A stretch of DNA of 64,000 nt, from positions 20,395,659 to 20,459,658 of the forward strand of contig OW387140.1 in assembly GCA_936440205.1 (NCBI GenBank), given 5' to 3'. Source of the stretch: Lepidonotus clava. Lineage: Eukaryota > Annelida > Polychaeta > Phyllodocida > Polynoidae. Below the pieces are notes generated by a model. That model saw only the letters and a list, made by a program, of their open reading frames with translations, was not told the DNA's origin and searched no databases. The translations under genes were made by a program, and so were the position numbers. This document shows, piece by piece, positions 34,476 to 47,200 of this stretch (the first letter of the stretch is position 1; each line of letters starts with the position of its first letter).

Positions 34476-37400
34476 CTTTGCTCGAGCGAAGTTAACTGCA
34501 ATTAAACTCCTTGTTTAGTTGTCCAGTTTAAAATAATCTGAAATGAATTAGCAATTCATGCTGCAAGCTAAAGTTCCATTTTGTAGTTAATCTTCAGACC
34601 GGTGGAGGTGTAAGGTACAACCAAGTATAGGACGTTCTACCTAGTCAAAGGTTCCTCTCTTACTGTGACCCGGGAAATGAAACAATTTCTCATGAGAGAA
34701 AAAAGCCTCCCCTCACACCTGAGTGCCCGAGGGAGACCACCCTAATGGGCCCAGCATGGTCTCCACTTTTACCCAGCCGTTTCTCACCTTGAATTCTTTA
34801 TTAGTATTCCGCACAGGAATTTCTCTGAGCGTGGAGTTTGGTAACTTGGGTGTATCAAGAAATGCTGGTCTCCTTTATATGCCAGCTTACAGTAGACAAA
34901 ATGAGCGCCGGTGAATGATGACATTTCCATGCGTGAAATTATGTGAAATGAGGATCGTTTGTGAAGAGTGTTTTTCTAACTAGAATTTAACAACTCAAAT
35001 CGTTCGATGGAGACCGACATTTATACAATCTGAAAATATCTTCGGGGAAATCACTTTACGTGTTTGCTATTTTTGAATATTTTTCATTATAGAGGGATTT
35101 ATTTGGTTTCTCTCTCAATGAATCTAACCAGAAATAGCATTTTGCCATAAAAAGGGAAGTTTTTCTGTTTAAAGTTAAATCTGGATGACCACTGCTTGGC
35201 TGTTTTGGAAATTACAATATAGACATCGTTTGCTAATTTACCATGCTGAAAATGAAATTTCAGGGAGAAATTAGTACAAGAAAAAAAAAGAAGAAAAAAG
35301 AGTGATTATAGGACCAGAGCTATTGTTGATAGCAGTTTACAGAGTGATGAAATATATTCATTTTATGATTTTCGTATGTTATTCAGTCATAAAATGTAAA
35401 TATTAAACGGACGTTCTCGTCCGTGAGATCAAAGAGATACGTTCGCCGATGTAAGCCTAGCGACGCGACGAGAAAGTCCCTTTAACGGTGACATATAATT
35501 TCCTTTGCGTAGGAATATTTATTTAGGGCCACAGTAAATACCTTTGAGATATAAAGATGCACAGAATGGTACACTTTTTAGATATCAGAAAATAAGCACT
35601 TCCCCCATTAAATTCTATAGTTAAGGCCATTGTTTTTGCAAGGGCAATAGCTCTATGATAAGTGCAGTGACTTGAGTTTTTTTTCTTCACTATATATTGC
35701 TTGAACCAAGATCTATTCTATGAAATAAACATAAACTATTGGAATAGTTATTCAAAATGACATGAGACACCCAGATTTACCGTTAATAATAAATGTACCT
35801 GTGTTACGATTCTGTGAACCATACTTGAGGTTTCCTTTGATGATTTCTGACATCTGATACAAAACTAATTAGTGAAAGTAAATCCAGGAAACCTTAATCG
35901 CGCAGTAATATTGCTATTTGTAAGCCTGATCTCTAGGAGAGTCTTACCCCATTGATTGACGATGGACATAAAGCTTTGATTATGTGGGCGATTTATGGTA
36001 AGCCTATGGGTTAATCAACCCTCTTGTGTTATCATGGAAGTGCCTCATCGGACAACAGAACTGCACTGACCGAATAAACCCAAGGCCATCCTTCGGCTTT
36101 TAGAAGCCAACTTAGAACTAGGGATTGGGGCGGCAAGGTAAATCTTTAACGCACCTCTTTAGTACTGGAAAAGCCATCTTGGACACGGGCCAAAACCCTG
36201 AACGAGAAGCTGCGTTCCCGCCAGGTGAACATATGACTTAATATAGATAATAATAGAGGGGTTTCCAGATCACTCCACCTAGTGGGCCCTAGCGGGTTCA
36301 TAGTACAAACTTTAATTAAGAAAAGCAGTTTGTAATGAACAAGCACGCGCTCATTACACTATTAGCATCAGTTCTTTTTAGGGCATCAGAGGAAACTTAT
36401 GAAGATATTTTGATATATAATCGAAAACCACAGAAAACATCGGTAATGGCGACTTCGCAACAAGTTACCCTGCATTGAGTAGATTCGAAGTTCAGCTTAA
36501 AATGGATTTAGAAGATGTAGTATATATGTAAGGCTCCGGCCGCTCACACATATACAGGTGCAGCCCGCAGACCTCGAGTCAGTCGGACGAATGTGGTGAT
36601 GTGTAAGACCTTTAAACATCACTTACTGGCGGCTGCTTGACGAAAGTACTCAATAATTACCCAGAAAGGTTTAAAATATGATGCAGCAAACAAAAGTTTT
36701 TATTTTCTCTCTAGGTAATGATGAAGATAAAATTACTTTCACAATTGAATGAGAAATTTCTTTAATGCGATTGTACTTAGATGCTTTTAACTTAGACAAG
36801 TCAACTTACGTTAGCTGCATAAATTTTGTTTTTATAAAATACATAATTGGACCTAAAAAGATGTAAGATATAGTTACCTCCGATGGCTGTTATGTTCTTG
36901 CGTTGAAAACTTCATGTCTGCGCATTAGTTATTGACTGAGATATCCTATTCCCAAAAAGTGGTAATAAATTAGTTTTTCCCCAGAGGAACGTGCCACGTT
37001 AGAAGGGTAACTAGTAAGGCAGATAATCACATCTGGCAGGGGGCCTCGTATGTCCCACCAGAAAAAGGTAAACGCAGGAGTTAATGGATATTCAACTGCC
37101 AGGTAACAGGTAAACCACCGAAAGTGCCAGCTTTCGCCGATGGGGGTAGCAGAAAGGTATGGCGTGTTGACTCATTATCGGGGTTTTTAATAGGAAGCCA
37201 CATTCGCATCATCTCCGATGAAATGACATAATACATTTCGCAATAATAATGGGATAAAGCGATTAGGGAATTTCTTATAGAAAAGTTCTTGGGTTGTCTG
37301 TTTTTCACTAAGATAAAATTGTGTAACTTAGTTATTTCCCGATAATATCCATAGGCGAGTAGGGATATTTCAATAGGAACTATAGCGTCTCCCACTGTTT

Positions 37401-38389
37401 TTGTGCAATAGAATTTCATGGTATTGCCTGGTAGGTCCGGAATATTGGAGTATTGACTGTAGCCCAACTAAAAAAATCTTATACAATTTAACCTATTTGA
37501 AACCTCGTTCAAATTAAGGGTTTTACGGTAGTTTTGTCCATCTCAGTTTATTGACCCAGAGGTATGTTTCGGGGCCCCCATCCCATCCACGTCCCACGTC
37601 CTACCCCGGGTTTCTTGGAGTATTACTAATGTGTCCAGTCCGTCTGGATTAACCATCCATCTCACGGCCACCGGATACAGGATTGTCTTATCCGGAGAGG
37701 ACCTGCCGGGTGTGTGAGGAATGTGTGAATGTGCTCGGCCAGTCCACTCACTATCTGGAGCGGGAATAAGCCGTCTGCCACGGCATGCCATCTGGTGGCA
37801 GTTTATGAGGTCTTGAAATGATAATACCTAGGCAGCAGCACTAAGTGATATAGACGAGTATTAACATAGAAAGCAGCAGAAATATAAAGGTAGCGTTAGG
37901 TAACATGTTAAGTCAATATTCTAATTCTAATGTTATATACGGACATATATTGGTACCAAGTATTGGGCCTTACAATGCAGCGTGTCCTAGGTCAGTTAAA
38001 ATAACATCGGGCTTATGGGCTTTACTGTATTTGTCATCCAGTTGGGAATGGAGAATGTGTCCGCGCTTATTAGATAATATCCTAACAGTCAGAAAGATTT
38101 CAGAGAACTGGCCACTAACATATAGAGCTGCAAAGGCCGTTGGATAGTCGGAAGCTATTTAATCAGGCTAATAGCCGCTTTTAGGATCCAAGCCACTAGA
38201 AACAATGTTTTCATTCTAAGTAGCAATATATTACAATGTTTTTAGAATGTGTTTTTACTCAATAGCTAGTTTGTTGGGAAAATTAATAATATGCAATTTA
38301 CTTTGATCATAGTTTTGTAAGATTCTAGATTTTAAATCTCCCATAAAAAGCCGTTTGATGATTTGACAGTCTCATGCCCTGTGCACTTC

Positions 38390-38775
38390 TTCCACCCAGC
38401 ACCCTGGCGCCCTGTGCTATGTGAAACGGTATCTGTGAAATACAGGAGATGAGGTCCGTGGTTAATTCCCTCCCCCATCCAGCACCCTGACGTCTTAATT
38501 ATGAGAGCATCAGTGCCTACACTATGAGGAATGGAATGGTCTCTGAGATACAGAAGGTGTGGTCTGAGTTCTATCTCTCCGACCTCGGACCCCAGCCCCT
38601 GGCACCATGTACCATGTAAAATGGTATTTTCTGAGGTACAGAAGTTGAGGTCTGCGTTCTCCCTCCACTACCGGGCACCCTGGCGCCTTGTGATGAAGTT
38701 GGCAGTGCTTGCGCTATAGGAAATAGTCCCTCCGAGATACATGAAGTGAGGTCCGTGGTCTCCCTCCATGGTCCA
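38390..38775. repeat. Degenerate 80-115-bp tandem repeat, about four copies
   Basis: Units begin near CCAGCACCCTGGCGCC (38396), and its variants at 38479, 38592 and 38672. They continue with a TATGTGAAA / GGTATYTSTGA / GATACAG-AG-TGAGGTCYG / CTCCCTCC order. Divergence is high, so the array is old. Confidence 0.75.
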
Positions 38776-39524
38776 ATCAGAACAACCACTCCCGCGTGTC
38801 GGGGGCTGCCTCACAAATTGTACCGCCATCACCACACGTTCTGCTCTGCAGCCTAGTTGAAGTAGACTTATTTACTGTGTAACTTACCAGAGGCAGTCCT
38901 TTCTACACGCTTTACTGCTTCAAAGTATTTCTAACACAACACGTCTAGAGATGTGTAGAGAATGTTAAAAAGTATGTGCAGAAAATGATGTACCCAGCAA
39001 AATCGCATTGTTGTTTTTCCAAAAAAAGGTATAGACCTTGTACAGAAGTGGTCACGTGACTACCTTTTGTTGATCACCATGTGCTCTTCATTGCCATTTG
39101 GCTACTACACACATCCAAAAATCTGAATTGTATTCTTTTAAAGGTGTTCATAGGACATATGATTATTTCAAATACATTTGACAAACTAAATTTCGTAGAT
39201 GTTTGTAAAATGTTGATAACAAGAATTCTAAATTGATCACCAAGATGGTGCCTAGCTCCTTTATGGTTATTGTGACATCATCTGCACAACATCTATTACG
39301 TGTTTCCAAGTAAAATAAAAAAAAAGTTTCTCTCAAAAGTTTATCAAAGCATTAGAAAATGTGGAAGAGCCGATTTGACACCCATGATTACTGACCACGT
39401 CACATGTTAAAGTTATAGGAGCATGTAGTTTCAGGGAGTTACTGTTACCTGCTGCCTCTCTGAGGGGAACCACCCAATCATCAATCAGCAGTAACGTAGC
39501 ACAGGTGTGTGAAAGAAGAGACGT

Positions 39525-40493
39525 ATGTCTGGGCTCAGGTGGAAGAAAAATAGTTGTGAAATATTGCTTGGACCTCCGCACGCAAATCCCTTTTCCAATC
39601 TACTTATCTTCGACAGTAAGATGATTGAGTTGCCCTTTGCAAATGATAGTTTCTTTTTACTTTTAAATGGTATTGTGTTTAGACACGTCCAAAACAGATT
39701 GGGAACGGAAAAACAACAATTAGATGCATATAGCAGATGTTGTCATATAAGCGCAGTGCCACATATCACAGTGGTGCCCGCTCTTATTTGGTCACCTTTA
39801 GGGAGTAAAAACTGTGGCAGAAGACGTTGCCACTCATACAGGGTAAAAAATAATGCATTCTTAAAGTTGAAATTACAAGCCATGAGGGATTACCGCTGGC
39901 AATGCTTGTTAAAGATTGTTCGAAATCGTGTTTGTGCATACGCTAAAACTTTTTATCAATTAAGAACCACTGTACTACACACCTACACAACCACCCACAA
40001 AACAAAGGATCCACCCACCCACCAACCCGACCAATCAACCAACCAATCCCCTTACCAGTCTACCACCCACTCATACGACTACTTTACAACCCACTCACCT
40101 AACCACTCACTCCCCCACACATACCCACTCACCCACCCACCCACTCACCCAACTGCTCACCAAACCTCTACTCCCCAAGTCTACCTACCCACCCCTCCCC
40201 GATCCGTGGTGCAGCCGCCTACACCTCCCGTAAACAGATCCTCCCAGTGGAAGGTAAACCCAGACTTATGGGACCTCAGACGACCAACCAGCACCTTGCT
40301 GTCTCACAGAGTGGGTCACTCAGACTTAACCATTGAGGAAAATACCATTCTGATTCACAAAAACAACCAAGTCAAAAATAGGGTAGAAAACTACAGTAAC
40401 AAAGAGAAAATATGTTCTATGGACAGTACGCGTAGGAGCGTTGGTGGTATATCCAACCTTGATGCCTCCAGTCGAGAAGCACACCAAGTTTAA
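39525..40493 (+). CDS. Uncharacterised 322-codon ORF with a Pro/Thr/His-rich core
   Basis: This is the second longest frame in the window. Residues 1-155 are mixed sequence. Residues about 160-235 are Thr/His/Pro/Ser-rich because the DNA is a CCCA/CCAA-type microsatellite (about 39995-40200). Residues about 236-322 are basic. No known domain, signal peptide or membrane segment is seen, the start context is weak, and no splice-supported neighbours are evident. The stop-free microsatellite contributes about a quarter of the length. It may be a chance frame or a lineage-restricted gene; I lean to chance. Confidence 0.2.
   Translation: MSGLRWKKNSCEILLGPPHANPFSNLLIFDSKMIELPFANDSFFLLLNGIVFRHVQNRLGTEKQQLDAYSRCCHISAVPHITVVPALIWSPLGSKNCGRRRCHSYRVKNNAFLKLKLQAMRDYRWQCLLKIVRNRVCAYAKTFYQLRTTVLHTYTTTHKTKDPPTHQPDQSTNQSPYQSTTHSYDYFTTHSPNHSLPHTYPLTHPPTHPTAHQTSTPQVYLPTPPRSVVQPPTPPVNRSSQWKVNPDLWDLRRPTSTLLSHRVGHSDLTIEENTILIHKNNQVKNRVENYSNKEKICSMDSTRRSVGGISNLDASSREAHQV
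39995..40200. repeat. CCCA/CCAA-type microsatellite, interrupted
   Basis: C- and A-rich short words (CCCACC, CAACC, CTCACC) run almost without G for about 200 bp, most regular at 40125-40150. Confidence 0.85.
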
Positions 40494-41256
40494 CTTGATC
40501 GTGCACTAAGTTATCGATATTGGAGGCATGGAGGGAGGCGGGTGAGTCAGGATACTGATAGCCCTGGTCGTATCTGGATCCAATCATAGAAGCTGCTACG
40601 GGCCGGCCCCTCAATGTCATTCCCCTTTGGAGCCTGTTTAACCTTGGACAAGCAGCCCAGGCCTCTAACCATGTGGGAAGCTTTGACCAGTTAGTTTTGA
40701 CGTTGAGCCCCTTGCAGTCGTTCCGAATACTTAGGCACTGTAAGCGACTGAGTGGCGTTTTAGGGGAGTGGCCTCATGATGAACAGGCGATTACTCTGAC
40801 TTTTGATAATCGGAACCCATTTGGTAAACGGGCATGATTGAAGGTTAAAATGAGTTGTCAGGAGGCCTATATCAAAATGAAGCTTTGGGGCTGTAAATCG
40901 GCAATTTGAAGCATTGCGTGTGCGCTGCTGCACGGTTGCATGTGAATACATGATTTGTTAAAATATCATCCTTAAGTATAGTTTTTTAAAAGCCCCTTGG
41001 GCACTCCAATAAAAAGAGCAAAACTTCTATCCCCAAAATAGATTTGTGTACGATAAACTATAACTTGAATCCCTTCTTGAAACTATGCTACTTGTATTCC
41101 GAGGCAAAGTTTGCCCATTTCTGGAATTAACGGTTAAGTAGTATCTTACTGAAAGTAAAACATCTAAATGGCATGTATGCGTAGAAGTCGAAGTGCTTGG
41201 AAGGACGTAAGATCCTGTGGTCATTCGATCTGGTTATAACATCTTGTTTCTCCCAA

Positions 41257-42694
41257 CCTGGAGGAAAATAGAGGCTGAAATTTCTTGAAGTTTCAAGCTA
41301 TTTTGATCCTGAATATTCCTGAATATTCAACCTAATTCAACCCTTGGATTTTCCTGGAATAAGTTGCTGGTATTGGCCGCTTGAAAATTCAGGAATATTC
41401 AAGAAATTTCAACCTTAGGCTGGTGCACCTTGAATTTTCATGCAATTTCTTGAATTGTCAGTACAGCTTGGATTCTCTGGAAATAACTTGCTGGTATTGG
41501 CCGCTTGAATGTTCAAGAACATTCAAGAGATTTGTAGAAAATACTTGGTTATCTAGGTGCCTGCATATTCAAGAATATTCAAATATATCTATGGCTAAGT
41601 TGATGCGCCTCAAATACAGTGATATGCAATTACTGTCCTTAGATCCTAAATGGCCAATGAACCCCTCAGCAGCAGTAGCCATTATCTCAGATATGCTTCT
41701 TTTAAGAAGCTCATATCTACAAAATCTCGGCCAATGATTTTACTGAATTAACTAAAGAGATTTCAATGTCTCAATAAGTTTTGATTATACCATTAAATGG
41801 CGATAACCACTCTCTTAAAACATTTAATGGCACATTAAAGTTAATTGGTCACAGCTAGAAAATCATATATCATTTGTGTATGGGATCTTCCAATATTATT
41901 ATAGGGGCGATGGAGAAGTCTGAAAGTTTTGGAAATTTGCATAATGTTCCTTTACAAATTCAAAGTGTACTTCAGCTTGAGGGGCTGAGGGGGAAGCTGA
42001 AACTTGCTGAAATGAGCGTATATGCTAAATAGAAGGCTGTAAGGTCTCTACGGCAGATTCTACCCACTGATCACAGGGCTTACAGTCAAATCAATCAAAA
42101 TTGACACAGAAACCTTGAAATTACTTACCCACAATTAGACCAGTTCGTTCCTTGTGCATGCTTCAATGTGCCAGCCATAAGTGTATCCAATATATATGCG
42201 TTCATATCCACTTATTTTCCCTTGATTATCCTCACTTGTTTATCATGTCCCTCCTCAGACTACCCACTTTTCAATATGGCTGCTCTTTTTCCCTCCAAAA
42301 TATTTCAAATCTCAGAGTCATGTGACTAAGAATGGGACCATAACAACCCTTGAAATAACTTGAATAATCTTGGATTCACCAGGTTATATTTTGCTGATGT
42401 TTATGTCCCAGAAAGTTCAAGGTAATTCAGGACTATTCTTCGTGTCCAAAGTAAAAGTGCAAGTTTATCCAAGCACCTTGGACTTTGAGAACAACATAGA
42501 AGTCTAAAGCCCAAGTTATTTCAAGGACCTAGGATTTTTATCTACTTGAAATAACATGAATTCCCTTGAAATCCATGCTCTTATCAAAGTCCAAGAAAAT
42601 TCAATCTAATCCTAGGGTTCAGAGGTTGAATTCTTTTGTATATTCAAGCAATTTCAAGTATTTGCCAGCTAGCTTGGATTTGTTTTCCTCCAGG
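41257..42694. mobile_element. 1.4-kb inverted-repeat element full of TTGAA/TTCAA words
   Basis: CCTGGAGGAAAA at 41257-41268 is matched by its exact complement TTTTCCTCCAGG at 42683-42694. The inner sequence is dominated by TTCAAG / CTTGAA / GAATATTC words in both orientations. A segment with TTGCTGGTATTGGCCGCTTG (41364-41383 and 41489-41508) is duplicated about 125 bp apart. A 118-codon frame at 41381-41737 overlaps the duplication and has no known domain. It is a non-autonomous DNA element of unknown superfamily. I do not see a clear target duplication. Confidence 0.65.
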
Positions 42695-43356
42695 AACTGT
42701 GCTACTCATAAATTGACTCTTTACAAGAAACCTTTGTAAAATTGAGTAATAAAGTAATGCCCGTCATGCATGGTTTGTACAGTCTACGTAAACATTCTCA
42801 GAGCTCCACCTGTATCTGATACAGACACTTATTTCACCAGACACCCACAAGCCACCTTCCGATACATTTAATACAGATAATAAGTATGATTGATACACAC
42901 AAATAAAAAGCTGAGATTTACTAGACAAGATGTGAATTCCTGGCTGCTAGGTTCAAAGGGATCCTGTATAATAGGCGCCCCCCACCTGTGGATGGAGCCG
43001 TGTGCCCCTCATCGGGCAGTAAATCGCCCACTTTGACCTGCTGGTGCCGCCCTCCCCGGCCACACGCTGCACAGTCCATCAGATCAGCACGCCTCTCAGG
43101 GCACACAGGGAAAAAGCCTACTTTATGGACCGGCCAATTCTCTGATGCTCCCCACGCCTAGGGCTGCTTCTGATATCCTCCCGCTCCCTACCTGCAGTGT
43201 TTCTTTAGAAACCAGTGTGGCCAGAAGATATTTGATATTGGAGTGGTGGTTTGGTGCTGCACCCCAGAGACGCGCTTAGATATCAACTAGTATAAAGTAT
43301 ATCTTATCTAGAGTGGGAATATAACTAAACTTAATATTAACTAGTAAAAGGTGTAT

Positions 43357-43364
43357 TGACGTCA
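43357..43364. promoter_or_regulatory. CRE palindrome TGACGTCA
   Basis: A full CREB/ATF palindrome lies about 270 bp left of the GC-rich block at 43.63 kb. It is an isolated 8-mer, so the evidence is weak. Confidence 0.25.
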
Positions 43365-43624
43365 AGATCAGGACATTATGCTTTTAAGCATTTCGGGCAT
43401 TTTGGTTTGCACGAGTCAATCATCCGTACTTCCTCTGTTCGCAGTCAGGCTGAGGAATATGAGACAAACAAGAACCCACTCGCATTCATGATGCAACGCT
43501 CTAACGTATTGTCCAGTTCCTGCTTGGGTATAGCAACACCAATAGAATACAGTAATTAAAGTATGACGTATGATGTCTTCAACCAACCACAGTAAACAAT
43601 AAGGCAGTGTGTTTTGTCATTATT

Positions 43625-44010
43625 CATCACAGGACCCAAGACGTCTGAGAACTACCCAGACGCCTTACGCCGCCACTTCCCAGGTCCCAACCCCTATCTC
43701 ATCAGATCGATCCCGGCGGGGTCCTTGTCGGCCAGTCCCCCTGCCCCCTGCCCGCCCTGAATACAGTCAGGGGGCGTACTGCGGCCCACCGTCCATATTG
43801 AACATACGCCGCCCTCTGCATGCCCCGAATGGGAGCTGCTCTGAGACACGCCACCAATGGAGCATGCGCCCGATGAGTTGGGAATCAATCAAGGCGTCAA
43901 GCCTGAACCCTGAACAGTCTGAGGGCCCTCCCCACCACTCCTCCCCTCACATAAGTCCCTCACTGTCCCCTTCACCACCTCACTCCCCTCACAACCCCGA
44001 TGCGGTTTGC
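43625..44010. other. GC-rich island, possible exon or regulatory element
   Basis: After a TTCATCACAG acceptor-like word, one + frame reads GPKTSENYPDALRRHFPGPN and continues to a stop at about 43760. A second + frame stays open to 44205. Neither contains a domain I know. A CTCF-like CAGTCAGGGGGCGT word is at 43764-43777. The Pro/Ser-rich content would suit the tail of a transcription factor, but no DNA-binding domain is seen. Confidence 0.25.
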
Positions 44011-44209
44011 ATTTATCAGGTCACGACCCACACATGCGCATTAGGGCTCCTCACAACTTGTCGGTCACGTGATGTGCTCCCACATAATATGACTTACCTT
44101 GTGAATTTGAGTGTAGTTAATTTTCGAGGGTCGGAATCACGGATTATTCGTATAGCCGTACTGCCTGCTGCATCCCATTTATGTCGAGTATATCCTGAAA
44201 AATAAAATG

Positions 44210-47200
44210 GTATTCTTATTGTTTGCTTAGTCATACCCACAGAATCCTCTGAAGGGGAACACATCAATTTGACGTGCTCGGTGTGAGTTACTGGTAAAGA
44301 GGGTAATGATCAGAGATGCTCATCTCTCGAAGACGGTTCGTGTCATCTGACGCTTTACTGATCGTATTAACCTACTTCGTGTAACCCAAGACCCACTTTT
44401 TGAGGAGGAGAAGCCTCGCAATTGAGAGTAACAGGATGTTATTACGAAACTACTGGCTGAGGCTGCGCTATATTTTGATTTAATTTGCGTAAATTATATG
44501 TAATGACATCTATAAAAAAAGATTTATATATTCTCAGCGGAAAAATAATAATATCGCGCATATTGGTCCAATTTGTCAGATCTCAGTCGCGCCTTTCATT
44601 TATTCTATAGTCCCGGCTGTTTTGCCGGTTTAGCAATGTCTTCTACGGAGCAACCACGTATTGGTTCCAATCAAAGTTGAGGTGGCGAAAGATAGACTCG
44701 CTACTGCCTTCCTATAGCCAGAACGGGGAAATGACCTTCTAAAAAGCCTTTTTGTTGGTCTATGCCTTTTCAAAGGATTTTAGGAGGAGTAATAAAGGAT
44801 AGACAGCCGGACGAAACACTTTGTATTATTACCGCCTGTGCTTGTGGTTAACTTCAGAAAAAAAGGGAACTCCCTTAAAGAGAAACTGCCCACTGACAGT
44901 TCAGATACTCAGGACGGGCGGGAGGGGCAGTGGACAGGTACGTCGAGTGATCTGCACTCTGGAGAAGAAAGGCCCAGCTGAGTGGCGCTCTGGGTAGTCC
45001 GTTAGAACAGTGGTCGTCATGAGTATTTAAGTCGAGGAGCCGGTCGGACCCCTTGATTGAGAAACCTAGTGGCGTTCACCTAAATCTTTGGGCCCTCACT
45101 GAGAAACTTTAAAACAGGTCAGGTGTAATTTCTCTATCTTTATTTTGCTTAGTCAAATAAAAGAAAATACATGTAGAATGAATTGACAACAATGTTACCA
45201 AAAGGTTGTCTGACCTTTCATTCTGGAATTCAAAGTAGGCAAAATATGTATCATTATCATAACTGACAAACTAGTTATGATCCATGATTTTCCAGGGGCC
45301 AGTCGGGCCAGGAAATCTGGGGGCCTCCTTTTTAACGGCCTCGGAACCCCGAGCCCCTGGTTATGTCCACCCCTGCAGAAGTACTGTAGCTCTAGTTGTG
45401 TAACCACGACACAAGAAATACTTGTTATCACCTCGTCTAATGCATGCCTATCGTGTTTTTCATTTTGTAATTTAAAGTATGTGTTCTTGTTTCTCATGGC
45501 TACAACAACCCCGATACATGTAGAAGTGGTTCATGGACCTTCAGGCCACCCTGCTGATTCTGACATGATACAGCAGTAGTTCAGAGGGACAGGCTGTAGC
45601 TGAACTGAATCCCCCGGACGTGGCCGATTGGCCTTTAGGTCTAAGGAGCCTCTTCCGACTCGGAGACTAATGTGATAAGACTGCCGCTAGATTTACCGGT
45701 GCCCAACACCAGTAAGGCAGTAAGTATAAAAAGACCCAGTCAATGATGGCGGTGTATGGGGGTGTAAAGGGCTGCTGAGGGGTAAACGATAACACGGGCT
45801 TTTGGGAGTGGCACTTTAATGTGGGCATAAAGTAAATAAGGGGAGTCTGGGAGACATACCGCGGTGTTAAATATGTAGATTGGTAACCTTTTCCAGTGAA
45901 TGTACATAATTAAATAAGGATGTTACACGAATAATATATGGCCGTCATTGGCATGAGGCGCATCATGGCATCCTTTTGATTTTAAGGAATCTTTTTGAAA
46001 ACAGAAAATCAAATACTGATTTAATTTCTACCCATTTTAACATGTTTCACTTAGTCTTAGAACTTATTCTAAGAACTAAGAAATAATTTCCTGAAGGGCG
46101 TTGCCGGAAATGAATGGATACTAAGTTGCAGTCTCGGAACTCACGTTAACATGTAAACATACGTTTAGAGTCCTACTGAAGAACACAGGGCACCTCTTGT
46201 AACGTAGAAAAGGGGGCACTAAAAACGACGTGGTACCAGGTAAACGGTCAAATAAAAATACGGAATATGGGAAAAGGCTTTATCCCGAGCTGCAGTCATG
46301 TGAAGAGGGGTTATCTTTGCGAACACGTGGTTCCTGCTGCGAGGAACGGTCAAAAAGGGGGCCGGCTGCCCTGAGTCGTTGTGACGGGTACGGAGTGGTC
46401 GGTTACTACTACCACTGACGACCTTGACCAGTGACGGCAAGGACGTACTATAGGCCGCGCCCCCCGCCCCCAGCTGACAGCAGGGCTTTGATGTTACTAT
46501 GGTTACCAGGTGTGGCCGGGACCTTTACCTGAACCGACGACTGACGGCCTGCCGCCCCCCTACCCTGCACAGGCCCCCATCACCCAACGACCCCCTCCCC
46601 TCTCCTGTCTCTACACCTTCCGGACATACCGTTAAACCATTTCAGGGGATCAACATTAAAAAAAAGGTAAATTGTGTTTGAAATTCGTAACTCGATCTCC
46701 AGTTTCCTCCCCATATTGTTTTTGCATTTCCCAAATGCCACATATCCTCTCCAGTTCACTCGCTTACACAACTGGTTTTACAGGCTCCTGGTACTATGGG
46801 GGCGTCGTTGTTTTATTACAAATGAGGTAGCTCAATTTCAGGATTGTCGGAAATCCTATCCATGGTTTTCTATATTGCATGTCTGATTGTTGTAGTTGAT
46901 CCATCAATGCCCTGTTTTAGCAGAAGGCACATCGTACGTCTTATCTACCAAAAAGATAATGATAAAGTTTTCGTGTCTTAAATAGATACTTGCAAAACAA
47001 ATTATTCGCCAAGTCTTATCTTTACTTCTTTTACAATATTGAGGATTTTCCGATAGAATCAGGCCCTCAATCTACCACGGTGATCTGAAGCCGTGCTTGG
47101 AGTACTTATGTCTTGAACTAAACCCTCTGTATGCTATGGTTTGAGAAATGCCATATAAAAAGTGATTTATCTTTTGACTAATTTCTCCAATACTCATGAT

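Larger units (their letters stand above)
29642..38390. other. Gene-free region
   Basis: Apart from the G run at 30382 and dispersed repeat copy B at 34370, I recognise no gene, exon or element in nearly 9 kb on either strand. Several stretches (30.1-30.9 kb, 31.7-32.0 kb, 34.9-35.5 kb) are non-repetitive and of balanced composition. They could be conserved non-coding elements. Confidence 0.5.

Noticed and set aside
37791-37805. CTCF-like CCATCTGGTGGCAG
   Set aside because: It has T in place of the A of the core and lies outside a GC-rich island, so it was left out of the feature list.
45285-45385. Possible MITE with GGGGCC / GGCCTC words
   Set aside because: The ends could not be paired convincingly and there is no target duplication.
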